Below, piece after piece: positions 1 to 9,669 of a DNA stretch of 64,000 nt. The notes beneath the pieces are model-generated. The model was not told the DNA's origin. It made no database searches and worked only from the letters and a program-made list of their open reading frames with translations. The first letter of the stretch is position 1. Every line of letters starts with the position of its first letter. The stretch spans positions 1,302,001 to 1,366,000 of the forward strand of contig NZ_CP109150.1 of the NCBI RefSeq assembly GCF_035920365.1. Direction: 5' to 3'. The DNA is from Micromonospora sp. NBC_01740. Lineage in GTDB: Bacteria > Actinomycetota > Actinomycetes > Mycobacteriales > Micromonosporaceae. Made by a program: the position numbers and the translations under genes.

Positions 1-141
1 GATGTGCCCGCCTGGCAGCGCCGGCTCGGGATCTTCGCGCGCAACATGGGGGTGCCGGAGCGACTGGCGGCGCCGTTCGTGGACGCCGACGAGCCGGACA
101 GCGGTCTGGCCCGCGCCGTACCGTCGCTCGCGTCGAGTTGA
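1..141 (+). CDS. 3' end of an unidentified CDS
   Basis: An open frame enters from the left edge and ends at TGA 139-141, giving 46 C-terminal residues (begins DVPAWQRRLGIFARN, ends VPSLASS). Codon use is like that of neighbouring genes, with G or C in most third positions, so it is probably a genuine gene end. I do not recognise the family. It lies 230 bases upstream of the biosynthetic-type cluster on the same strand, so it could be the last gene of a preceding unit or part of the cluster. The gap 142-371 shows no convincing gene, only the ribosome binding site of the next one. Confidence 0.5.
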   Translation, partial: DVPAWQRRLGIFARNMGVPERLAAPFVDADEPDSGLARAVPSLASS

Positions 142-296
142 CGCTGGTCACGCTTAACTGGCGGGAACTACTACCCGCTCCTGAGGCAACGCACGAGGGG
201 TCGCCACCCGCTTAGGGGGCAGCACAGGGGTTCGGCCGTCTTCCCGTTGCGCGATACACCAGATTCGATGATCATAGGCCCGCGTCGACTCGATGA

Positions 297-1172
<876 letters not shown>

Positions 1173-1272
1173 CGCGACCAACCGAGAACGGCACTGACGG
1201 CCGCCACCGACGACGCCCCGGGCCCGTGGTGGCGACCGCCGGAGTCATCCGGTTCCGAGGAAAGGAGCTGCC

Positions 1273-2400
1273 ATGCGATCGTCCCTGCCAACAGTGGAAA
1301 CAGACGCCGTCGTCAACGAAGTGAACGAGCTGCGTGCCCGCTACCAGCGCGAGACCGAGCCTGGATCGCCGGAGGCGCTGCGCCGGCTGGCCGGTTGGAT
1401 CGCCGACTCGGCGTCGCTCGGTGCCCAGCCCGTGGCCAGGGCACTCGTCGAGGACCTGTCCGGCGCACACGACACGCCGCAGCTCACGGCCACGAAGCGG
1501 CACATCAACTCGCGGGCCGACAACAGGCTCCTGTCCGTGTTCTCGGCCGCGTACTTCCCGACCCTCGGTCTGGACTACCTGGAATACGAGCCCATCCCGT
1601 CCGACCCCGTGCTGGTGGACCGCTACCCGAGCCCGACGATGCCGGTCAACCTGCTCCGGCACAGCGCCGGCTTCGACAGTCGGGTCGTCGTGGCGCTCTT
1701 CCCGGAGAACCACATCGACGGGCGCCAGGAACCGGACGACCTGATCTTCTACTTCATCGACAAGTTCGTCGCCCGGCACCGCCTCACCCGCCGGCTCATC
1801 GACGCCGCCATGGTTCCGGGCTCGTTCCCGCTGCTGTCCGGCGTCGACGACTCCGGCGTCGAGCGGGCCGCCGGTTCCTGGGTACGGCTGCACGAGTTCC
1901 ACCACCGCACGGGCAGCATGCCGATCCCGCAGTTCCTGTCCGCGAAGAGCTACAAGCCGCTGGCCGGCCTGGAGGAGATGCGGGTCGACGTCAAGTCGAT
2001 GCTGGTCTGCCTCGACGACGCGGACATCGATCGTGAGCTCGCCGCGCTGACCTTCGAGTTCGTCCTGGCCGAACGGCTGCTGCGGTACTCGGTCGAGGGG
2101 ATCCCGAAGCCGAACTACGACGCGATCGCGTCGCAACTGCTCTTCAACTACCTGCGCGGGCAGGGCGCCCTGACGATCGACGAGGGGCGGATCCGGCTCC
2201 TGCCGAGCCTGCCCGAGGCGCTGAGCACGCTCGTCACCGAGATCACCGAGCTGGAGGACGTCGTCCTGACCGAGGGGGTCGAGGCCGCCCGCGCGGGACT
2301 GATCGACTTCACCCGCCGGTACACCCGGTACGACGAGGAGAAGCGGGAGTTCCTCCACGTGCCCTTCTTCGCCGAGCTCAAGGAGCGACTCGGCGTGTGA
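1273..2400 (+). CDS. DUF6421-like protein with M49 (DPP III)-type zinc motif
   Basis: The protein has 375 residues and is cytosolic, with no membrane segments. It contains H207-E208-F-H-H211 (an HExxH match) and, 23 residues later, E234-E235-M-R237-V-D239 in GLEEMRVDVKS. This pair resembles the zinc and active-site motifs of peptidase family M49 (HELLGH followed by EECRAE), with a one-residue-shorter first motif. A zinc-dependent hydrolase, or a catalytic relative with another chemistry, is therefore likely. I believe the family is called DUF6421 but cannot verify this. The start has AGGAAAGGAG at 1258-1267 before ATG 1273. It follows the HDO gene by 100 bases and precedes the hydroxylase. 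Its role is inferred only from context: trimming or releasing a peptide intermediate, or a non-peptidase reaction. Confidence 0.6.
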   Translation: MRSSLPTVETDAVVNEVNELRARYQRETEPGSPEALRRLAGWIADSASLGAQPVARALVEDLSGAHDTPQLTATKRHINSRADNRLLSVFSAAYFPTLGLDYLEYEPIPSDPVLVDRYPSPTMPVNLLRHSAGFDSRVVVALFPENHIDGRQEPDDLIFYFIDKFVARHRLTRRLIDAAMVPGSFPLLSGVDDSGVERAAGSWVRLHEFHHRTGSMPIPQFLSAKSYKPLAGLEEMRVDVKSMLVCLDDADIDRELAALTFEFVLAERLLRYSVEGIPKPNYDAIASQLLFNYLRGQGALTIDEGRIRLLPSLPEALSTLVTEITELEDVVLTEGVEAARAGLIDFTRRYTRYDEEKREFLHVPFFAELKERLGV

Positions 2401-2465
2401 GTCACGCCGGCCGCCCTCCCGACGACGTGCGGCTCCGCCCCTCACCCCGCTGGAAGGTACCGACC

Positions 2466-3311
2466 ATGACCACCGTTATGAACTCGACCGAAACCGGCAT
2501 CCTCGGCACGTGCGACATCGACGCCGACAGCCTCGCCACGGACCTCGACACCATGGCGTCGTTTCCCTACACGGACAAGTACAGCGACTTCGTCTGCGGC
2601 GCCTGGAAGAGTTGCGCGGTGTGGAACGGCACGGGCCTCGGCCTCGACGCGGGACTCGACCCGTTCGAGGGCCCGGCCGTCGTCACCGACCTGGGGCAGC
2701 GCCTGCCGTACGTGCGGCACCTGGTGGGTGAGCTGTTCGACATGTCCCGCCTCAAGTACGGCCGGCTCGCCCGGCTGACCCCCGGCAGCGCGCTCGTGCC
2801 GCACCGGGACTACCTCGAACTCGACAGCAACCTGATCCGGATCCACCTTCCGCTGGAGACCCACGAGTCCTGCGTCAGCTCGCACAACTCGACGCTCTAC
2901 CACATGAACGTCGGTGAGATCTGGTTCCTCGACGCCACCCAGGCCCACAGCGCGGTCTCCGGGTGGACGAAGGACCGCACCCACCTCGTCCTCGACTTCG
3001 AGGCCGACTCGCTCGCCGCCTGCTTCACCGGCGAGGTCCAGTCGCCCCGCATCCCGAGCACCCACCAGGTCGCGCGGCAGCCGATCGACCAGGAGGAACT
3101 CGCCGCGTTCGAGCGCGCCGGGGTGCTCATGGACACCACCAACTACCGGGACTTCCTGAAGATCGCCATCAAGACGATGTTCACCCGGGACATCACCCCG
3201 GACAACGTGTTCGACCTGCTGGAGGGGGCGGCCCGGCACTCGCCCGTGGCCGCGCGGCTCGACATGATCCCCCCGATGCGGACGTACTTCCTGCTGGCCC
3301 GAGAGTCCTGA
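2466..3311 (+). CDS. Fe(II)/2-oxoglutarate oxygenase, proline 3-hydroxylase family
   Basis: The protein has 281 residues from ATG 2466, chosen because GGAAGG lies about ten bases upstream; a GTG at 2397 overlapping the previous stop would add 23 poor residues. The family is aspartyl/asparaginyl beta-hydroxylase-like, closest in my reading to the cis-3/cis-4 L-proline hydroxylases. The N-terminal YSDFVCGAWKSCAVWN, the iron ligands H113-x-D115 (PHRDYLELD) and H161 (DATQAHSAVSGW), R171 for 2-oxoglutarate (DRTHLVLDF) and the C-terminal NYRDFLKIAIKT block all align by eye with that family. It probably hydroxylates a free amino acid such as proline or a related residue before ligation. The substrate is not determinable from the sequence. 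It is followed nine bases later by an ATP-grasp ligase, implying co-translation. Confidence 0.85.
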   Translation: MTTVMNSTETGILGTCDIDADSLATDLDTMASFPYTDKYSDFVCGAWKSCAVWNGTGLGLDAGLDPFEGPAVVTDLGQRLPYVRHLVGELFDMSRLKYGRLARLTPGSALVPHRDYLELDSNLIRIHLPLETHESCVSSHNSTLYHMNVGEIWFLDATQAHSAVSGWTKDRTHLVLDFEADSLAACFTGEVQSPRIPSTHQVARQPIDQEELAAFERAGVLMDTTNYRDFLKIAIKTMFTRDITPDNVFDLLEGAARHSPVAARLDMIPPMRTYFLLARES

Positions 3312-3319
3312 GGCGGATC

Positions 3320-4585
3320 ATGCGACACGCCAGCCAAGTCTGTGTCGTCGTGGACGGGTACTCGACGGCCAACGCGCTCGCGCCGGCCCTCGCCGGTTAC
3401 GGCTTCGGCGCGGTGCACGTGCAGAGCGACCCGGACCTGCCGCAGTTCCTCCTGCGTACCGGCGTCGACCACGCCTATCTCGACAACTACCTCCACGACG
3501 GCGACGTCAGCACCATCGTCGACCGGCTCGACCGGGCGGGCCTGCGCGCGCGCAGCGTGGTGGCCGGCGCCGAGACCGGGGTCGAGCTGGGTGACCAGCT
3601 GGCCAGGGCGCTCGGCGTGCCCGGCAACGATCCGGCGACCACCCGGTGCCGCCGCGACAAGCACCACATGGCACGCGCCGCGGCGGCCGGGGGCGTCGCC
3701 GTCATCCCGCACCTGAGCACCGCCTCCCGCGACGAGGCGGCGGAGTGGCTGCGCGCGGGGGGCTGGCTCGGCGACGCCGTCGTCAAGCCCCGAGCCAGTT
3801 CCGGCAGCTTCGGCTTCCTGCGGTGCCGCTCCGAGGCGGACCTCGACACCGCGTTCAAGAGCTGGCTGGGCGCACCCGACGTGTTCGGCGACCCGATCGG
3901 GGAACTGCTCGTCCAGCCGTTCATGACCGGCGACGAGTACGCCGTCAACACCGTGTCGGCGGGGGGCGGGTACGTCGTCTCGGACATCTGGCACACCAGG
4001 AAGCGGCACGAGGGCGGGACGGCGCTCTACGACCTGGAACGGCTCGTCGATCCGCGCGATGCCGTCTTCGACCAGCTGCACGGCTTCGTCGGGACCGTGC
4101 TCGACGCCCTGGACATCCGCGAGGGGACGGCGCACACGGAGGTCATGATGATCGCCGGTGAGCCGGTGCTCGTCGAGACCGGCGCCCGGTTCATGGGCTC
4201 GATCGACATCTCGCAACTGACCGAGGCGACGGGCACCAACGCGGTGCAGTTGGTGGCCGAGACGATCGTGGCCCCGGACCGCTTCGCCGCCCGGGTCCGC
4301 GAGGGCTGGCGTCCCGTGCTCCGCCGGCACGCCGCCATGGTGCAGTTGCTGTCCCGCCACTCGGGGACCCTCGCCGGCTACGATCTGCGCCTGCTGCGCG
4401 GGCTGCCGTCCTTCCACACCGTCGACACCTACCTGGAGACCGGCGACCCGTTGCAGGTCACCGTCAACTCGTACACGACCCCGGGCCTGGTCTTCCTGGT
4501 CCACGAGAGCCCGGAGACGATCTCGGATGACTACCGCCAGCTACGCGAACTGGAGGCAGCGGGTGCCCTGTTCCTGTCGGCCTGA
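3320..4585 (+). CDS. ATP-grasp ligase, BacD/L-amino-acid-ligase-like
   Basis: The protein has 421 residues. Start ATG 3320 lies nine bases after the previous stop. The ATP-grasp fold is shown by the P-loop-like lysine segment VVKPRASSGSFGF, the acidic adenine-site segment LLVQPFMTGDEY and the metal-binding end HTEVMMI followed by PVLVETGARFMGS. The N-terminal VCVVVDGYSTANALAPAL is the Rossmann-like pre-ATP domain typical of carboxylate-amine ligases of the BacD/PurK/carbamoyl-phosphate-synthase-like group. Such enzymes activate a carboxylate as acyl phosphate and join it to an amine. Here it presumably forms an amide or dipeptide bond in the cluster product; substrates are unknown. It sits between the hydroxylase and a second, circularly permuted ATP-grasp gene. 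Confidence 0.82.
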   Translation: MRHASQVCVVVDGYSTANALAPALAGYGFGAVHVQSDPDLPQFLLRTGVDHAYLDNYLHDGDVSTIVDRLDRAGLRARSVVAGAETGVELGDQLARALGVPGNDPATTRCRRDKHHMARAAAAGGVAVIPHLSTASRDEAAEWLRAGGWLGDAVVKPRASSGSFGFLRCRSEADLDTAFKSWLGAPDVFGDPIGELLVQPFMTGDEYAVNTVSAGGGYVVSDIWHTRKRHEGGTALYDLERLVDPRDAVFDQLHGFVGTVLDALDIREGTAHTEVMMIAGEPVLVETGARFMGSIDISQLTEATGTNAVQLVAETIVAPDRFAARVREGWRPVLRRHAAMVQLLSRHSGTLAGYDLRLLRGLPSFHTVDTYLETGDPLQVTVNSYTTPGLVFLVHESPETISDDYRQLRELEAAGALFLSA

Positions 4586-4663
4586 CCAGCGCACGCCACG
4601 GCTGACCGTCGGCGGCACCGCATGCGCCCGCCGGCGGGCCGCCGCCACGCGGGAGGCAGCCGC

Positions 4664-6025
4664 ATGAGCGCGCCGCACCGGTCGGCGTCGCAGGACCCGG
4701 CGACCGACTACCTGCGGGCGATACGCGACGGTGAGCTGCCACCGGATCTGCCGGCGCGCACCGCCGGCCGGGTGCTGGGGCCCGACATCGAGGCACAGAG
4801 CTTCCACCGGGTGATGTTCGTCGACGAGCGGGAGCTCACGTCGTTCTACGCCGACTTCACGGTGCTGCTCGACGTCGTGGGGCGGCTGCCGCACCTGCTC
4901 GCGGGTGGCAGCACGGCCGCGTTCGGCGCGCTGACCGACGTGCCGGAGGTGCTGCGCCCGCTGTTGGCCGGAACCGACCTGCCCGCCCTGGTGCCGTACG
5001 GCCGCGCCGACCTGATCCACGACGGGACCGGCTTCAAGGTCCTGGAGCTGGGCCTGAGCCCCGCCGTCGGCGGTGCCGAACGCACCGCCTGGCTCCCCGC
5101 CGTCATGGCGGAGCCGGCCTTCCGGCCCTTCGCCGAGCGGCACGGACTGCGACACCTCGACCCCATCACCGCCCTGCTCGACCTGCTGCGCACGGTGGAG
5201 ACCACGCGTACGGGGCACGACGCCGAGGCGCCCGGGCAGGCGGAGGTGCTGATGGTCGAGGCGACCGGCGCCCTCGCGGAGTGGGCCGGCGACTGGCGTC
5301 CCCTGGGCGAGTGCCTGGAGGCGTACTCCGATCGTCCGCTGCGGACCCGCCTGGCGGAGGTCGCGGACCTGCACGAGCCGGACGGCAGCGTCGCCGGCCA
5401 CGTCGCCGGGGTGACCCACCTGCTGCGGTTGTTCAACCTGACGGAACTCGCGGAGGAGCCGGACCCCGTGGCGGCCTGGCAGCGGCTGCATCCGGAGCCG
5501 GGCTCCGCCCTGCCGCCGATGGCCACCTCGCCGGTGCACGACATGTACAACAGCAAGGCGTGCCTCGCCCTGGTGTGGCTCCCCGAGGTGCAGGACGCGC
5601 TGACCGACGGCGAACGCGCCGCGTTGCGGCGCGTCCTCCCCGAGACGACCCACGTCGACACGGCCACCGACCTGACCGGCTTCGTCGGCGACCGGGCGGA
5701 CACCATCCTGAAACCCACCACCCTGGCCCGTGGCGAGGGCACGGTGGCCGGCTGGACGGTCGACGACGAGACGTGGCGGGCGGCGCTCGCCGCGGCGGCC
5801 GAGAGCGGTCGCCACATCCTGCAACGGAGGGTCGTCCAGCGGGCGGAGCCGGGCTTCGACACCGACGGCGTCACGGAACGGGACTGGTACGCGGTGTGGG
5901 GGATGCACTACGGGCCCGGTGGGCACACCGGCTTCACCTGCCGCCTGACCACCGTGCCGGGGACCGTGGTCCGAGGCATCTCGAACGTCCTGCTGGCACC
6001 GGTGCTGCTGCACCCGGGGGCCTGA
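4664..6025 (+). CDS. Circularly permuted ATP-grasp-like ligase (first copy)
   Basis: The protein has 453 residues from ATG 4664, preferred because GGGAGG at 4651-4656 lies at good spacing; ATG 4622 lacks one. The second half has the signatures of the circularly permuted ATP-grasp / glutathionylspermidine-synthase-like group: a basic HDMYNSKACLALV helix, TILKPTTLARGEGTVAG (nucleotide-binding lysine and glycine-rich loop) and HILQRRVVQ. The first half contains VPYGRADLIHDGTGFKVLELGLSP, like the E-x-N region of that group but with Leu-Ser in place of the usual Asn. This may mean an altered metal site. It probably catalyses a second ATP-dependent amide ligation. It lies 78 bases after the BacD-like gene and 32 bases before the transporter. 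Confidence 0.65.
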   Translation: MSAPHRSASQDPATDYLRAIRDGELPPDLPARTAGRVLGPDIEAQSFHRVMFVDERELTSFYADFTVLLDVVGRLPHLLAGGSTAAFGALTDVPEVLRPLLAGTDLPALVPYGRADLIHDGTGFKVLELGLSPAVGGAERTAWLPAVMAEPAFRPFAERHGLRHLDPITALLDLLRTVETTRTGHDAEAPGQAEVLMVEATGALAEWAGDWRPLGECLEAYSDRPLRTRLAEVADLHEPDGSVAGHVAGVTHLLRLFNLTELAEEPDPVAAWQRLHPEPGSALPPMATSPVHDMYNSKACLALVWLPEVQDALTDGERAALRRVLPETTHVDTATDLTGFVGDRADTILKPTTLARGEGTVAGWTVDDETWRAALAAAAESGRHILQRRVVQRAEPGFDTDGVTERDWYAVWGMHYGPGGHTGFTCRLTTVPGTVVRGISNVLLAPVLLHPGA

Positions 6026-6057
6026 ACATCGCCGCCGGTCACGGGTAGGAGATCACC

Positions 6058-7365
6058 CTGAAGAAGAACTTCCGCCTGCTGTGGAGCGCCGAGACCGTCA
6101 GCCAGTTCGGCTTCGAGGTGGCGACGGTCGTCATTCCGCTGTTCGCCGTGAAGACCCTGAACGCCACACCGGCGCAGGTCGGTTTCCTGGTGACCTGCGA
6201 GTTCCTGGGCTTCCTGCTCCTCGGACTACCGGCCGGCGCGTGGATCGACCGCCGGCGCGGGGAACGGGTCCTGGTGTTTTCCAGCCTGGGCCGTACGGCC
6301 GTGTTCGGGGTCGTCGCGGCACTGGCGCTGGCCGGCAACCTCACCATGCCCGCGCTGTACGCGTTGATGTTCGCGGGGAGCCTGTGCACGGTCTTCCTGG
6401 GGATCTCCTACCAGAGCGTCCTGCCGCGGATCGTCGACCGGCAGCTGCTGCCCGGCGCCAACTCGCGGGTGGAGTTCACCCTCTCGCTGGCGGAGATCAC
6501 CGGCCCCGCCATCGCCGGCTTCCTGTTGGCGCTGGCCACGTCGTCGTACGTGCTCGGCGCGGCGGCCGTCTGCTTCGGCATCGCCACCGTGCTGCTCAGC
6601 CGGATCCGGGTGACCGGGGCGGCGGCGGCCCCGCCGGCACGCAACACCACGCTGGTCCGGGACGTGCGCGACGGCATCAGGTACGTGCTGCGGGTGCCGA
6701 TGTTCCGGGTGATGGCGATCCGCAGCTCGACGTACAACTTCTGCAACATCGCGACCACCACCATGTTCCTGCTGCTGCTGGCGTCGGTGCTGCGGCTGCC
6801 GTCGGCGTACATCGGGATCATCTTCTCCGGCGCCGGTGCCGGCGCGACCCTCGGCGCGCTCTCGGCGGTCCGGCTGTCCCGGCGCTTCGGCGTCGGGCCG
6901 ACGGTCCTCGGCGCGTGCGTGCTGGCGGGGATCGCCTCGATTCCGCTGCCGTTCGCGCGCAGCGGTGGCTGGCTGATCGTCGCCGGCATCGGCTACGGCA
7001 TCGCCTCGGGATGCATCGTCGTCTCCAACATCCTGCAACTGTCGGTCCGGCAGGCCCTGTGCGCGCCGGGCATGCAGGCGCGGTTGAGCGCGACGATGCG
7101 GTTCCTGGTCTGGGGCGTGATCCCGCTGGGCGCGTCGGTCGCCGGGCTGGTCGCGAACGTGATCGGCGTCCGCCAGACCCTCGCGCTCGCGGTCGCGGGC
7201 GAACTCGTCTCCATCGTTCCGCTGTACTTCTCGCCGCTGCGTCGGGTGGTGGAGATGCCCACCGAGCCCGAGTCCGAGCCCGAGTCCGAGCCGGCCCCGG
7301 AGCCGCCGCCCGGAGGGGCGGCGGCCGACGGGGCGCGGCCGGAGGCACGGCAGCTCAGCGACTGA
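6058..7365 (+). CDS. MFS transporter (probable exporter), CTG start
   Basis: The protein has about 435 residues with around twelve hydrophobic segments and the MFS motif GAWIDRRRGERVL between helices 2 and 3. The usual N-terminus of this family, KKNFRLLWSAETVSQFG, is encoded in frame upstream of the first GTG (6118). The only plausible start for it is CTG 6058, with TAGGAG at 6046-6051; that TAG (6046-6048) is also the in-frame stop that prevents any earlier start. Starting at GTG 6118 would lose part of helix 1. The C-terminus is a hydrophilic acidic tail with repeated Glu-Pro-Glu-Ser units. It overlaps by 11 bases, tail to tail, with the PhzF gene. I infer that it exports the cluster product or provides self-resistance. 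Confidence 0.82.
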   Translation: MKKNFRLLWSAETVSQFGFEVATVVIPLFAVKTLNATPAQVGFLVTCEFLGFLLLGLPAGAWIDRRRGERVLVFSSLGRTAVFGVVAALALAGNLTMPALYALMFAGSLCTVFLGISYQSVLPRIVDRQLLPGANSRVEFTLSLAEITGPAIAGFLLALATSSYVLGAAAVCFGIATVLLSRIRVTGAAAAPPARNTTLVRDVRDGIRYVLRVPMFRVMAIRSSTYNFCNIATTTMFLLLLASVLRLPSAYIGIIFSGAGAGATLGALSAVRLSRRFGVGPTVLGACVLAGIASIPLPFARSGGWLIVAGIGYGIASGCIVVSNILQLSVRQALCAPGMQARLSATMRFLVWGVIPLGASVAGLVANVIGVRQTLALAVAGELVSIVPLYFSPLRRVVEMPTEPESEPESEPAPEPPPGGAAADGARPEARQLSD

Positions 7366-8182
7366 GCCGGGCGACCTCGTCGTCGTCCAGCGTGATGACG
7401 CCGGCGAGGTACTGGCGCGTCGACCCGCCCAGGATGACCCGGTCGCCACGCAGCTCGCAGTTGGCGTGGATGGTCAGCGTCTTGCCGAGCCGGGGAGAGA
7501 ACTGCCGGGAGGTCAGGCTGGTCCTGCCCAGCTCCTCCGCCCAGTAGGGGATCAGCATGCAGTGGGCCGACCCGGTGAACTGGTCCTCCGGGATCGACTG
7601 CTTGGGGCCGAAGAAGCGGGCGACGAAGTCGGAGGAGATGCCGGGGGCCGTCACGACCACCGCGCGCCGGTCGAGGGTCCCGAGCATCCGCTGGTCGGGT
7701 TCGATCGCGCGCAGGTCCTCCTCGTTGTCGTAGACCGCCATGTAGTCCATGCCCCCGTACACCGCGGTGGGCGCGATCGACAGCCCGGCGAGCAGGGCCT
7801 CCGGCGGGTCGACCCGCTCGCGCGGCAACGCGGGGAAGGACATCACGAACTGCCCCTCCGGCGTACGGCTGACGACGAGGGGACCCGTGTTGGAGTGGAA
7901 GGTGACCTCGTCCCACTCGGGCCGCAGGTGGTTCAGCACCACGTGGGCGGCGGCGAGCGTGGCGTGCCCGCACAGGTCGACCTCCATCGACGGCGTGAAC
8001 CAGCGCAGCGCGAAGCTGTCGCCCCGGTCGATGATGAACGCGGTCTCCGCGAGGTTGTTCTCCAGGCCGATCGCCTGCATCACCTCGTCGCTGAGCCACT
8101 CGTCCAGGGGGCAGACCGCGGCCGGATTGCCGAAGAACACCCGGTCGGTGAACGCGTCGACCTGGTAAAGGGGAATTTCCAT
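7355..8182 (-). CDS. PhzF family isomerase/epimerase-like protein
   Basis: The protein has 275 residues. The start is the ATG complementary to 8180-8182, preceded by GGAGG in GTTGGAGGCACG; longer upstream frames have no such site. Recognisable PhzF features are the N-terminal YQVDAFTDRVFFGNPAAVC, the catalytic glutamate E46 in NNLAETAF, the MEVDLCGHATLAAA loop and the DQFTGSAHC motif of the second half. PhzF proteins catalyse proton shifts or isomerisations on small acids (trans-2,3-dihydro-3-hydroxyanthranilate in phenazine synthesis, and related reactions in other pathways). There are no phenazine genes here, so the substrate is open. It is the second gene of a minus-strand pair, 17 bases after the ATP-grasp stop, and ends inside the MFS 3' end. 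Confidence 0.9.
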   Translation of the reverse strand: MEIPLYQVDAFTDRVFFGNPAAVCPLDEWLSDEVMQAIGLENNLAETAFIIDRGDSFALRWFTPSMEVDLCGHATLAAAHVVLNHLRPEWDEVTFHSNTGPLVVSRTPEGQFVMSFPALPRERVDPPEALLAGLSIAPTAVYGGMDYMAVYDNEEDLRAIEPDQRMLGTLDRRAVVVTAPGISSDFVARFFGPKQSIPEDQFTGSAHCMLIPYWAEELGRTSLTSRQFSPRLGKTLTIHANCELRGDRVILGGSTRQYLAGVITLDDDEVARLSR

Positions 8183-8199
8183 CGTGCCTCCAACTGGTG

Positions 8200-9669
8200 T
8201 CAGTGTCGTTCGCGGGCCGCCGGCCCGATCGCCCGCACGCGCTCGATGAGCTGTCGCCGTTCGTCGGCGTCCATGGGGATGGCCCAGCCGCTGGCCGCCG
8301 ACTGGTGGATGTTGACCACGGCCGAGCCCCGGTCGGCGCGGATGTTCATGCCGGAGCACTCGCCGCCGAGCACGTAGAGCCCGAGCACCACGTGGTGGGG
8401 CACCGGCTCGGCATCGGCCTCGGGGGCGAACCGGCACTCGGCGAGCTGCACGCGGCGCTGGGCGAGCCAGCCGTCGGGGCCGCGTTCGGCCAGCCGGGCG
8501 GCGATCGTGTCCGCGTCATGGTCGGCCCCGAGCAGGACGTCGTGCCCGCCGGACGAGTGCCCGAACTTGAACACGTACTCGGCGCGGTCCGCCAGCAGGC
8601 GGTCACGGTTCTCCGGGGTCACCGAGACGGTGTGGGGCACGTACCGGGCGACCATGTCGCGCACGCCTTCGGGCAGCAGGCTGGCGAAGCGCTCCTCCCA
8701 GAGCATCGCCAACCAGCGCTTGTGCGTGCGGATCTCGGCCTCGAAGAGGTTGATCACGGAGGCGCCGCTGCCGACCAGCCGGGTGATGAAGTCGTAGTCG
8801 TCGTCCATGTCCTCGTGCATGAAGCCGCGATAGACCAGGGTGCGCTTTCCGGCTGCCGGATCGAGCCACCGCTCCGGATAGTCGGCGTGGAAGACCAGCT
8901 CGACCGGCACGTCGGGCAGGCGCCGGCGCAGCGTCTCGGTCAGCAACTCGAAGCCGAAGTAGCCGACCCCGATGCGGCTCGACCAGTCACACACCACCAC
9001 CCGGTCGAAACTGCCCTGGTGGAAAGCCCTGATGACGACGTCCGCGATCTGTTCCTCAGGCCGCGGCGTGCCGGCGAGCCACGGAATGTCGACCGCCTCA
9101 CCCATCACCTGATAGCAGTCGTGGAACTCGAATCCGGAAATCGACGAGTCGATGTTGAATTCACAGAACTGGTATCCGGACGGGGTCGGCAGCACGTCGA
9201 CGCGGGCGAAGACCTGCTCGACGGAATCCAATTGTTCCCAATTGACGAAGGGCGCGATCTCGGCGGGCAGGCCGAATTCCGTCAACAGTTTCTCGGGAGG
9301 CCCCGACCGGAGGAACTCGCGGATCACCGCCGTCTGCGCCTCGATCATGGCGCAGGCCGCCTCCGCCATCCGGTCGAACTCGTCCCGGTCGATGACCAGC
9401 GGATAGGGGATGAACCGCATCCGGGTGGCACCGAGATCGTCCATGAAGCGCCGTACCGACGGCGCTGCCGCGACGAGCGCGGACCGCGCCGGCTCGGCCT
9501 GAAGCGCGGCCACCAGCGGCGCGTTCAATTCCGCGAAATTGCAGTCCGAATTGTCGTGTCGCACCGTGAACCGCACCCCTTCGCCCGACTCGCTATTGAA
9601 TCGGATGCGAGTGTACGGCACGAGCGGCTTGGCGGGCAGGGGCGAACTCGCGGTATTGATTGCAGACAC
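8200..9669 (-). CDS. Circularly permuted ATP-grasp-like ligase (second copy)
   Basis: The protein has about 489 residues if it starts at GTG 9669; the start is uncertain because no good Shine-Dalgarno is visible, and GTG 9576 is an alternative. Motifs match the permuted ATP-grasp group: YQFCEFNIDSSISGFEF (the E-x-N metal region, intact here), RTHKRWLAMLWEERF, YVFKFGHSSGGHDVLLG (lysine and glycine loop) and GWLAQRRVQL. It is not a close copy of the gene at 4664-6025, so the two probably handle different substrates. It heads a minus-strand operon with the PhzF gene. Its 5' part (about 9530-9700) is visibly richer in A/T than the rest, which may mark the promoter area shared with the divergent cyclase gene. 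Confidence 0.7.
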   Translation of the reverse strand: MSAINTASSPLPAKPLVPYTRIRFNSESGEGVRFTVRHDNSDCNFAELNAPLVAALQAEPARSALVAAAPSVRRFMDDLGATRMRFIPYPLVIDRDEFDRMAEAACAMIEAQTAVIREFLRSGPPEKLLTEFGLPAEIAPFVNWEQLDSVEQVFARVDVLPTPSGYQFCEFNIDSSISGFEFHDCYQVMGEAVDIPWLAGTPRPEEQIADVVIRAFHQGSFDRVVVCDWSSRIGVGYFGFELLTETLRRRLPDVPVELVFHADYPERWLDPAAGKRTLVYRGFMHEDMDDDYDFITRLVGSGASVINLFEAEIRTHKRWLAMLWEERFASLLPEGVRDMVARYVPHTVSVTPENRDRLLADRAEYVFKFGHSSGGHDVLLGADHDADTIAARLAERGPDGWLAQRRVQLAECRFAPEADAEPVPHHVVLGLYVLGGECSGMNIRADRGSAVVNIHQSAASGWAIPMDADERRQLIERVRAIGPAARERH

